This document shows, piece after piece, positions 42,086-49,085 of a stretch of DNA of 49,085 nt. Under the pieces are notes generated by a model. The model had not been told where the DNA came from. It did no database searches and saw only the letters and a program-made list of their open reading frames with translations. Numbering within the stretch: position 1 is the stretch's first letter; the number at the start of each line of letters is the position of its first letter. The stretch is from Phycisphaerae bacterium (GTDB lineage Bacteria; Chloroflexota; Anaerolineae; 4572-78; J111). The DNA is taken from NCBI GenBank assembly GCA_028285035.1, contig JANQQF010000076.1, positions 1 through 49,085 of the forward strand, in the 5' to 3' direction. The translations under genes were made by a program, and so were the position numbers.

Positions 42086-43666
42086 ATGATAATTATCGAC
42101 TACGCAAATGGAAGCAATCCGCAAAAACGGTTTGTTTCTGAAGCTCATACAATTACGATTGGACGATCATCCCCTGATCAGCCGGTAGATTTAGATTTAA
42201 CCCCAGATACATCTGTTTCTCGTCGCCACGCCCAACTTACTTTTGAGACGGGTTCATATTGGCTCAAGGATATGGGCAGTAAAGCAGGCACACGGGTGAA
42301 TGAACAGGTCATTGAAGGAAAGACTCGCTTAGCACCCGGTGACAAGGTTCGAATTGGGCTGACTTTACTGGAGATTTATATTCCTGAAGAGGGAATGTTG
42401 GCCAATAGTATCAGTGCTACAATTCCTGCGGCTGAGTTGTTAATGACCCAGAAGATGGGGAACACGGCCACGCTTGATGCCGCCCGACATCGGTTGGTTG
42501 CTCTCTATGAGCTAGGTATTTCTATTGGTTCTGCTCGTGATGTCGATACCTTGCTTACGACTGTGGCGGAGCATTTATGTCGGGTGATGTTGGAAGCACA
42601 ACGGGCTGCGGTGTTATTGCAAGAGGATGGCGAGTTGATTTGTAAAGCGCACATTCCAGCAAAGTCACAGCCGCCTGTCAGCTTGAATATGGCCCAAACT
42701 GCGATTGATAACCAAGAGGCATTTACCTGGCGGAATGAGGCAACTGAGGCATCCAATTTATATGATAGTGTCATCCGACATGGCACTCAGGCAGCAATGT
42801 ATGCACCTCTGGTTTGGCAGGAGGAGGTGTTTGGGGTCGTTTTTGTTGATAATACGCAATATGGACAGGCCTTTGATGATGATGACCTACGATTGTTAAT
42901 GGCAATGGCTAACCAAATTGCAATGTTTATAAAGAATCACGAACTGCAACAGGATCTCCTTCATCAGGAGGTGATCCGCTCTAACTTGTTGCGCCAATTT
43001 TCACCCCAGGTTGCTGATCGGATTGAAGATTTGTTAAAAGAACGCGAAGGCCTTCGCTTAGGTGGCGAGCGAGCTGAGCCTGTAACCATTCTGACTTCTG
43101 ATGTACGGGGCTTTACGGCCTTATCTGCGGAGATGGAGCCGAGTGACGTGGTCCAGATGCTCAATGAGCTATTCAGCATCTGTACGCCTATTATCTTTAA
43201 ATACAACGGTGCGGTGGATAAGTATGTTGGTGATGCTATTCTGGCTGTCTTTGGTAGCCCAGAGCCAGATGACCATCAGTGGGAGAAAGCGGTTCAGGCT
43301 GCCATTGAGATGCAGGTGGCGATTGAAAAGTTGGACAAAGATCGGGCGGAGCGTGGGTTAGCCGTTTGTAAGGTGGGGATTGGTATTCACACGGGGGCTG
43401 TGTTACATGGCTTTATTGGTGCTGAGGAGCAGATGGAGTATACTGTGATTGGCGATGCGGTCAACCGTGCGTCCCGCTATTGTGATGGGGCTGGTCCTGG
43501 CGAAATTATGATTAGCGAAGCTGTTTATGAGCGGGTGACAAAGTGGGTTGAGGCTGAACCAAAAATGGTTAAATCCAAGCATCCGGAGACGGAACCTGAT
43601 CTCCCGGCCTATTTGGTCAAGGGATTCAAAATAACAACTGATATTTTGGAAAGTTCCATCAAATAG
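42086..43666 (+). CDS. FHA-GAF-class III adenylate/guanylate cyclase
   Basis: 526 residues. FHA domain (1-95; ITIGRSSPDQ...SVSRRHAQLTF) reads phosphothreonine. A GAF domain lies at about 130-290, and a class III cyclase at about 330-520, with metal Asp residues in TILTSDVRGFTAL and VDKYVGDAILAVFG, and the transition-state segment YTVIGDAVNRASRY with the Asn and Arg. The Lys in VDKYVGD and the Asp in VIGDAVN favour ATP, so cAMP is the likely product. The protein would link Ser/Thr-kinase signals and a small ligand to cyclic nucleotide. The gene precedes acpS by 4 bases. Confidence 0.9.
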   Translation: MIIIDYANGSNPQKRFVSEAHTITIGRSSPDQPVDLDLTPDTSVSRRHAQLTFETGSYWLKDMGSKAGTRVNEQVIEGKTRLAPGDKVRIGLTLLEIYIPEEGMLANSISATIPAAELLMTQKMGNTATLDAARHRLVALYELGISIGSARDVDTLLTTVAEHLCRVMLEAQRAAVLLQEDGELICKAHIPAKSQPPVSLNMAQTAIDNQEAFTWRNEATEASNLYDSVIRHGTQAAMYAPLVWQEEVFGVVFVDNTQYGQAFDDDDLRLLMAMANQIAMFIKNHELQQDLLHQEVIRSNLLRQFSPQVADRIEDLLKEREGLRLGGERAEPVTILTSDVRGFTALSAEMEPSDVVQMLNELFSICTPIIFKYNGAVDKYVGDAILAVFGSPEPDDHQWEKAVQAAIEMQVAIEKLDKDRAERGLAVCKVGIGIHTGAVLHGFIGAEEQMEYTVIGDAVNRASRYCDGAGPGEIMISEAVYERVTKWVEAEPKMVKSKHPETEPDLPAYLVKGFKITTDILESSIK

Positions 43667-43670
43667 ACTT

Positions 43671-44030
43671 ATGAAAACAATTGGGGTGGACCTCATTGAA
43701 AACGAACGTGTCGCTGAAGCGATTACTCGATTTGGTGATCGTTATTTGAAGCGGATTTATACCGAGCAAGAGTTGGCTTATTGTGAAGGGCGTATCCCTT
43801 CTTTGGCGGCACGCTGGGCAGCCAAAGAGGCTGTTGGGAAGGCTTTAGGAACCGGTATCGGCGATGTGTCCTGGCAAGAAATTGAGGTTGTCTGTGCCCC
43901 TAATCGAAAACCTGCCCTCCAATTGCACGGTGCTGCGGCTGAACTGGCTGCTCAAATGGGAATTTCAAATTTTGCCGTGAGTTTGTCACATACAAAAGAG
44001 CACGCTATTGCTTTTGTGGTGGGGGATTGA
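43671..44030 (+). CDS. acpS: Holo-[acyl-carrier-protein] synthase
   Basis: 119 residues, standard length. GVDLIENERVAEA has the Mg-binding Asp and RWAAKEAVGKALGTG the catalytic Glu and Lys. The end SLSHTKEHAIAFVV is typical. It transfers phosphopantetheine from CoA to ACP. TGATG overlap with the next gene. Confidence 0.95.
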   Translation: MKTIGVDLIENERVAEAITRFGDRYLKRIYTEQELAYCEGRIPSLAARWAAKEAVGKALGTGIGDVSWQEIEVVCAPNRKPALQLHGAAAELAAQMGISNFAVSLSHTKEHAIAFVVGD

Positions 44031-44425
44031 TGAGCGAGACACCTGATGTTGAAGAAGGGCCAACAAAGGTTCAAGAACGGATCAATTATTATTTGACCCT
44101 GATTGTCCTTGGCCTGTTCATCATTTTGCCCCCGATTCTGTGTGGTTTGGTCTATCTCTCGTTTGTTCCTGATATTTCTTGGGGCGACGAAACCTCCCCC
44201 TCATATACCCGAGTTTGGATGCATCGGGAAAAACGGCCTGTTGGCATTGGATATGAAACTCGCCGTGTCATTCAGGAGCTTGATGACACAGAAGTTTGTG
44301 TGCGGACAACGCTTCGTTTTTTGTTGTGGCAGAGTTCTGATATTGTAGAAAATGCGGATCGTACCCAAAAGATGGTACAGGTCAATGAGCGCTGGCAGCC
44401 TACAGGTGAAGCGTGCGAGAATTAA
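44030..44425 (+). CDS. Small membrane protein of unknown function
   Basis: 131 residues from ATG 44030, overlapping the acpS stop (TGATG). A single span (about 20-42, LTLIVLGLFIILPPILCGL) and an exported or cytoplasmic tail without a recognised motif. Two Cys in the tail (TEVCVRTTL and the final GEACEN) could pair. I do not recognise the family. Confidence 0.65.
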   Translation: MSETPDVEEGPTKVQERINYYLTLIVLGLFIILPPILCGLVYLSFVPDISWGDETSPSYTRVWMHREKRPVGIGYETRRVIQELDDTEVCVRTTLRFLLWQSSDIVENADRTQKMVQVNERWQPTGEACEN

Positions 44426-44435
44426 TCACGATTGA

Positions 44436-45143
44436 CTACTGTCGACTGACCGTAAAGTAAGGACTCTCGTCCACCGTTAAATCAACAATCACTTCTTGCC
44501 CCCCAAACCCCTCAACATTATCCTTTGCTCGAACAATCACCTGAGTTAATCCTTCAGGAAGAACAATGCCCGATTGACTGCGGGTGAACGGTTGTTCATT
44601 GTCATGTGGATGCAACAGAATGCGCTCGCCTAAAATTTCTTCTGTGTCAGGATGAACAACGTACCAAGCATCAGCATAATCATCCCAACCTTGATCATCG
44701 TGGCGTACAGTGGTATCGAATCGCCAAGAACCGTCACTACTTTGAGTGGCTTTGACAAAAATCACTTGGGCATAATCTAAGTCTGAATTGCCCTCAATAA
44801 TAAAATCGACCTCTTGCTCGACTGTTGGCGTAATTGTTGGCGTGTCTGATGGCTCAGGTGTGGGTGTATCAGGATCACTTTCTGGTTCTTCAGACTCGCT
44901 CATCTCAGCGGCAACCTCTGCGGGTGTTGATGTAGGTGTGGGAACGGGCGTGTCGGTCGGTTGTAGTGGCGTCGCTGTTGGGGGTGGAGTATTGGTTGAG
45001 GGTGGGGCTGTTTGTTGAACGATGGGCTGCTGGGTGGGGGATGCTGGCTCCGCATCGGAAGGCGCAGGAGAAGCTCCGCCACCACAACTGCTGATTACAA
45101 CAACAAGTGTCACTGTTGTGCCGTATTTGAATAGTGTCATCAT
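44436..45143 (-). CDS. Lipoprotein with Pro-Thr linker and unknown C-terminal domain
   Basis: 235 residues. Signal peptide with lipobox VISSC (Cys about residue 20), then a Pro/Thr/Glu linker to about 105. The C-terminal 120 residues form an exported beta-rich domain with QVIFVKATQSSDGSWRFDTT and VRAKDNVEGFGGQEVIVDLT. The Met pair at the start leaves 45140 as an alternative. Its ATG shares a base with the stop of the protease gene (TAATG), so the two proteins are made together and may act together outside the membrane. Confidence 0.8.
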   Translation of the reverse strand: MMTLFKYGTTVTLVVVISSCGGGASPAPSDAEPASPTQQPIVQQTAPPSTNTPPPTATPLQPTDTPVPTPTSTPAEVAAEMSESEEPESDPDTPTPEPSDTPTITPTVEQEVDFIIEGNSDLDYAQVIFVKATQSSDGSWRFDTTVRHDDQGWDDYADAWYVVHPDTEEILGERILLHPHDNEQPFTRSQSGIVLPEGLTQVIVRAKDNVEGFGGQEVIVDLTVDESPYFTVSRQ

Positions 45144-46300
45144 TAATTATTGGGTTCTCCTGAAGCAGGAATAGGAACACTCTCGCCACTGTGAGCAGCG
45201 ATCCACGGGAATAACAAATTTTTCGCTGTTTCGGAGGGTAAGGCAAAGGCGATGCCTTCAGCCACCCCCCGATCTTCGCTTTCACGAATGATGAAGGTGT
45301 TGATTCCAATCATTTCACCCCGCGTATTGATCAATGGTCCACCCGAACTACCACGATTAATAGCTGCGTCAGTTTGGATCAGGCCGTCAATCACGTGTTC
45401 TTCCATCTCCAAAGCCCGGTTTAGACCACTGACAATGCCAAAGCTGACCGAATTTGGGAAATCTCCCAGCGGACTACCAATGGCGTACACGGCTTGCCCC
45501 GGTCGAACTGTGTCTGAGTTACCCCAGTGGATTGGAATCAGGCTATCTGCTGCAATCTTGACAATAGCTAAATCTTCTGTTGGGTCAGAAATGACAAGCA
45601 CGGCCTCAAGATTACGACCATCGGCTAAGATGACCCTCAGTTCCCCTGGGTTTTCAATCACATGATGATTAGTGGCAATGTAACCTCGATGATCGATGAT
45701 AATGCCTGAGCCAACAACTCGGCCTTCATCAGGGTTGAAACTTAATCCATAATTTTGCTGATTGATAATGGTGACCACGGAAGGAATGATATCAGCGATG
45801 ATATCCTCCATCGCTGGGGTAGCTGTAGGGACGACTGTCGGCGTGGGGGTGTAGGTGGAGGCGGGGGCAGGCGTTGGGGTATGAATTACCGTTGCTGTTG
45901 GGGTTGGGGCCGAGGCTAAAAGGCCACTTGGACCCATCAAGCTCATTAAAAAGACCCCTGAAACCAATCCCCCCATAATCCCGCCAACAAACAACAAAAA
46001 GCCGCCAAATGACAAAAGGAGGCAACCATTTGTGCTTTTGAGGGAACTTAGCCTCAATGTTGATAAATCGGCTGTAGATTTTTGAGATTTCGCCGCTGTT
46101 GTCTGAGCTTGCTGTTTGGCTGTTGGCTGTGGCTGAGAAGGGGGTGGCGTTGTAGCGACCGTTTCTATGACCGACTTCTTATGAGCACTAGCATGTCGAG
46201 CCCGAGCCATTGTAATGGGATTAACGACCATTGACTCATCGACTTCTTTAGGCATTTTGTCGGTTTGTTTATCAGATTTTGGTTTTGGTACATCGCTCAT
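45143..46300 (-). CDS. Membrane-anchored trypsin-like (HtrA/DegP-type) serine protease
   Basis: 385 residues. A cytoplasmic Gln/Pro-rich head and one span (about 93-125) lead to a Pro-Thr linker and a trypsin fold: His in YIATNHHVIENPGE, Asp in DPTEDLAIVKIAAD and Ser in AAINRGSSGGPLINTRG. No PDZ domain follows, unlike most HtrA. It acts outside the cytoplasm in protein quality control or signalling. It follows selD directly with no spacer and is coupled to the lipoprotein gene. Confidence 0.88.
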   Translation of the reverse strand: MSDVPKPKSDKQTDKMPKEVDESMVVNPITMARARHASAHKKSVIETVATTPPPSQPQPTAKQQAQTTAAKSQKSTADLSTLRLSSLKSTNGCLLLSFGGFLLFVGGIMGGLVSGVFLMSLMGPSGLLASAPTPTATVIHTPTPAPASTYTPTPTVVPTATPAMEDIIADIIPSVVTIINQQNYGLSFNPDEGRVVGSGIIIDHRGYIATNHHVIENPGELRVILADGRNLEAVLVISDPTEDLAIVKIAADSLIPIHWGNSDTVRPGQAVYAIGSPLGDFPNSVSFGIVSGLNRALEMEEHVIDGLIQTDAAINRGSSGGPLINTRGEMIGINTFIIRESEDRGVAEGIAFALPSETAKNLLFPWIAAHSGESVPIPASGEPNN

Positions 46301-47353
46301 TTAAGATAAAACCTCAATACCACTGCCTTGCTTTACTTGACCGATAACCCAATTAGCTTGGTTTCGATCAGCACAGGCTTGCTGAAAAGCGGCTAGGCGC
46401 TCAGGCGGAATGGCTAGTAGTAACCCACCTGAGGTTTGCGGATCCCACAATATCCACTGTTGCTCGTCTGGGATAGACGCATTAAAAGTAATTTCATTTT
46501 CAAAGTAAGACTTGTTGTTAGACGCGCCACCTGGAAAGATAAATTCAGCCGCGTACTTTGTTACGCCGTCTAGCAGCGGGATTTGATTCATTTCAAAGAC
46601 AAATTTATGTTCAGAGGCCTTGCTCATTTCCATTGCATGACCAAGTAGTCCGAAACCAGTAATGTCTGTCACAGATTTGATGTTTCCAGCCAACTGCCCT
46701 GCCTCAGCCGCAGCGCGATTCAGATGTTTCATTGAGTTGACCATCTGCTCAACATGCGCTGTTTCGGCTAGATTTCGTTTGAGGGCTGTACTGATTGTTC
46801 CTGTGCCTAAAGGCTTTGTTAAAACTAAAATATCACCCGTCTTGGCTCCACCTTTGGTGAAGTAGCGCTCTGGGTGAACCGTTCCAGTAACCGCGAGACC
46901 ATATTTTGGCTCATCATCAGTGACAGTATGTCCACCTGCGATGACGGCACCTGCCTCAAGGACTTTCTCTGCCCCACCTCGCAAAATTTCGGTAACCACA
47001 GTTGAGTCAAGTTTCTCTGGAAAAGCACCGACGTTCAAGGCAAAAACAACTTGCCCGCCCATTGCATAAACATCGCTCATTGAATTTGCCGCAGCAATGG
47101 CCCCAAAATCATAGGGATCATCAACAACGGGCGTGAAAAAATCTAACGTGTTGATGATTGCCTGATCATCATTGACTTTGTAGACGGCTGCATCATCGGC
47201 AATATCTAAACCAACAAGCAATTCAGGAGGCGTATGTCCGGTAAATATATTCTTTAAAGGACGCAACACGTGCGTCAAGGCCTCAGGGGCCATTTTGCTA
47301 GCTCAACCAGCACATTTAGCCATTGCAGTAAGTTTTATCTCTTGGCTTGTCAT
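46301..47353 (-). CDS. selD: Selenide, water dikinase, itself a selenoprotein (in-frame TGA = Sec17)
   Basis: 350 residues. It makes selenophosphate from selenide and ATP for Sec-tRNA. The true start is ATG 47353 with AAAGGGGG upstream, not the internal ATG 47293. The 20 extra codons read LTAMAKCAG-Sec-ASKMAPEAL, which is the conserved N-terminal catalytic motif of SelD; Sec17 is TGA 47303-47305. Further family motifs: GLDIADDAAVYKV, AANSMSDVYAMGGQVVFALN, VIAGGHTVTDDEPKYGLAVT and WDPQTSGGLLLAIP. A SECIS-like hairpin follows the TGA. This proves the organism has at least part of a Sec system; selA, selB and selC must be elsewhere. Confidence 0.93.
47260..47305 (-). promoter_or_regulatory. Putative bacterial SECIS in selD
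   Basis: TGA, 26 bases, then GACGCA-CGTGT-TGCGTC: a perfect 6-base stem with a 5-base loop whose second base is G, the loop 33-37 bases past TGA. A shorter GGCC/GGCC hairpin closer to TGA is a weaker candidate. Confidence 0.7.
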
Positions 47354-47444
47354 GATGACCCCCTTTCTTCGTAGGCTGATGTTAAAAGCTTCCCTATTTT
47401 ACCCTATTCTTGATTGATGGCAAGGAGTCAGAATGGTGTTTGTT

Positions 47445-48545
47445 TTAAGAGGTTTGATGATTTGGGAGATAAAAACAGAAGGTTGACCCTTGCCCTGACC
47501 GACTTTCTACGGTGATTTCGCCGCCATAATGACGAGCAATTGTTTGGGCGATAAAGAGACCAACACCCAGCCCGTGTTGCATTCGAGTGGTTGACATATC
47601 AATCTGAAAAAATTTATCAAAGATACGGCTTTGATAGACCTGATCAATACCCGGCCCTTCATCTTTCACATAAATCTTAATGCCATCTACCCCGACAGGT
47701 TCAGCGAAAATAGAAATCGTTGCTCGCTTTGGACTAAACTTACAGGCGTTGTCGAGTAAGTGGCTAAGTATGTTGTAGGCGTGTTTTCTTAAAATATAAA
47801 TCAGATTACCACTGGCTACATCAACCTGAAAGTGTAGATTTTTTGGCTTATATCCTGTTTTTACCTGATCCAAGGACAACTGAACGACAGAGGCCAAATC
47901 GAGAGGCTGATAAAATGGTTTGATAGTTTCTTCTGTAATGGCATTCAGGAGAAGTAGATCTTCAAGAAGTCGATGCAGTTCATAGGCCCCTTCACGGGCT
48001 AGATTAAGGAGTTGGCCTAAATCAGTTTCGTCTTCACGGGGGACGATATGCGAGATTAGATCTAGAGCACCGAGAACCTTTGACATAGGCGTTAATAGCT
48101 CGTGGCTCATATTTTGGGCTAGATTTTTGCGATATTGATCGATGACAGCTTGAGCACGACCTTGCTCAACTTGGCGACGATGAAGGACCGCTTTAACTCT
48201 GGCTTTGAATTCGGCCATCGTAAACGGCTTGGTCAGATAATCAGTTCCCCCCGCAGCAAACCCGGAAAGTTTATCATCCAGCGTACCTCTGGCGGTAATG
48301 AAAATTACGGGAATGCCTGATGTGTGATCATCTTTCTGCAGGACTTCACAGATTTGATACCCATCCATTTCACCGGGTAACTGTACATCAAGCAGGATAA
48401 GATCTGGATTTTCGGTTTGTGCCAAATTTAAGCCTGATGTACCGTCATTAGCTATTTTAAATTGATACCCCAGAGAATCCAGCTCATAACTTAATAAATC
48501 AACAAGGGCCGGATCATCCTCAACGAGTAAAATCTTTTCTTCCAT
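47445..48545 (-). CDS. Response-regulator receiver fused to histidine kinase
   Basis: 366 residues. Receiver domain (1-120) with acidic pair ILLVEDDPALV, phospho-acceptor Asp in DLILLDVQLPGEMDG and Lys in DYLTKPF. A HisKA dimerisation helix with the His in NLAQNMSHELLTPMSKV (about 150) and HATPase_c with DNACKFSPKRATI, KDEGPGIDQ and GLGVGLFIAQ. The soluble hybrid probably passes phosphate between its receiver and other kinases. It lies 91 bases upstream of selD in the same direction. Confidence 0.9.
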   Translation of the reverse strand: MEEKILLVEDDPALVDLLSYELDSLGYQFKIANDGTSGLNLAQTENPDLILLDVQLPGEMDGYQICEVLQKDDHTSGIPVIFITARGTLDDKLSGFAAGGTDYLTKPFTMAEFKARVKAVLHRRQVEQGRAQAVIDQYRKNLAQNMSHELLTPMSKVLGALDLISHIVPREDETDLGQLLNLAREGAYELHRLLEDLLLLNAITEETIKPFYQPLDLASVVQLSLDQVKTGYKPKNLHFQVDVASGNLIYILRKHAYNILSHLLDNACKFSPKRATISIFAEPVGVDGIKIYVKDEGPGIDQVYQSRIFDKFFQIDMSTTRMQHGLGVGLFIAQTIARHYGGEITVESRSGQGSTFCFYLPNHQTS

Positions 48546-48644
48546 AAATTTCTATTACATCAACCAATCATACGAAATTTGTTTTATTTGATCATATCGA
48601 ATTGTTTTAGAAAGATCAATGTTCGAGAAAAATATCAAATCATT

Positions 48645-49085
48645 TTATTTTTCTGTCTCCACCCATAATCGCTGTCCATCTGTACTAAATTCAATCGTGC
48701 CAGGTTGATCCGTTCGTAGAATAGCTAGCCCGTAACTCTCGTAACGCTCTAACACTTCTGAAGCTGGATGCCCAAAACGGTTGTCTTCTCCTGCAGATAT
48801 CACGACGATTTGGGGATCAACTGCTTGTAGGAATATATCGCTTGAGGAGGTTTGGCTGCCGTGATGGGGGCTCTTTAGAACTGTAGCAGTTAAAGGCGTG
48901 TTGTTGAGAACGAGAGCACGCTCAACCGGAGCTTCAATATCACCTGGAAATAAAAAGCTGATTTCCTCATAATAGTTGCATAGGCCAAGATCAGTAATCC
49001 AATAGGAAATCTGCCTAAATCGAGGGAAGCGTAAGGGAGTTGGACGGTCTGCTCAACAACCCAAACTGACCAAGCCAAGGGTAGC
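48645..49085 (-). pseudogene. ComEC-like competence protein, internally deleted
   Basis: At the window edge a hydrophobic segment (LGRFPIGLLILAYA) matches the last membrane spans of ComEC. The next segment, in a different frame (ISFLFPGDIEAPVERA, then VLKSPHHGSQTSS and VVISAGED), matches the last third of its metallo-beta-lactamase-like domain. The metal-binding N-terminal part of that domain (about 150-200 residues, HxHxDH type) is missing between them. A deletion with a frame change at about 48970 explains this. The gene continues beyond the window. ComEC carries single-stranded DNA into competent cells; this copy is most likely dead. Confidence 0.72.

Noticed and set aside
47279..47291. 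GGCC/GGCC hairpin as the selD SECIS
   Set aside because: The stem is only 4 bases and the loop begins with CC, so it lacks the G expected in the first two loop positions. The 6-base stem further on fits better.
46301..47293. selD starting at the internal ATG 47293
   Set aside because: This start removes the catalytic Cys/Sec motif. The upstream ATG 47353 has a good ribosome site and restores the conserved N-terminus through the in-frame TGA.

Overview
The window looks like a moderate-GC chromosomal segment of a Chloroflexota bacterium, probably an Anaerolineae-type lineage. That assignment is an inference from gene content: a SCO1664/DUF3090/histidine-phosphatase trio known from Actinobacteria and Chloroflexi, lipoproteins and membrane proteins with long Pro-Thr linkers, a SpoIIE-type phosphatase, FHA-GAF-cyclase signalling, and a WecA-like transferase with a variant motif. 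No rRNA, tRNA or CRISPR array was seen.

Layout. Positions 1-740 hold debris, including a GH25 lysozyme N-terminal fragment. 740-6768 carries, on the minus strand, a GT-C glycosyltransferase that contains two in-frame palindromic repeat insertions, a SpoIIE phosphatase, an FMN-dependent alpha-hydroxy-acid oxidase and its LysR regulator. 6883-10223 holds a membrane protein of unknown function and a sulfatase, each followed by a copy of a 70-72 bp hairpin repeat. 10306-12970 is a mobile and decayed zone: a complete 1.57 kb DDE insertion sequence with five transposase-site-like end repeats, then remnants of an HNH endonuclease, an AAA ATPase and an IS481-like transposase. 13034-15711 is an ECF sigma factor with an overlapping gene for a membrane VWA protein. 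15901-19739 is a three-gene complex-I/Mrp antiporter-like operon. 19743-21820 is the SCO1664 trio. 22278-30573 holds lipoproteins, a peroxiredoxin fused to a cold-shock domain, DUF427, DUF3179, SixA, a WecA-like transferase, an epimerase and a C39-like peptidase with TPRs. 31042-36912 holds an orphan DnaB-like ATPase, TlpA, an Lgt-like protein, a sortase, Rpe, GNAT and DUF1349. 36913-38108 is a redox locus. 38282-44425 holds mfd, a class III cyclase, acpS and a small membrane protein. 44436-49085 holds a lipoprotein, an HtrA-like protease, selD, a receiver/histidine kinase and a broken comEC.

The most notable content is selenocysteine use that simple gene calling misses. The selD gene starts 20 codons upstream of the obvious ATG and has an in-frame TGA in a Cys-Ala-Gly-Sec motif. 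A second gene (37291-37722) that looks like two broken thioredoxin pieces is instead a membrane-anchored thioredoxin with an in-frame TGA exactly at the first Cys of CxxC (Sec-Ser-Thr-Cys). Both TGAs are followed at bacterial-SECIS distance by a perfect 6-bp hairpin with G in the first two loop positions. The selenothioredoxin is translationally coupled to trxA. The promoter of that operon carries a CsoR/CstR-type operator, and a CsoR-family regulator whose sensor residues resemble the persulfide sensor CstR lies just downstream. Together these suggest a sulfur- or redox-responsive selenothioredoxin operon.
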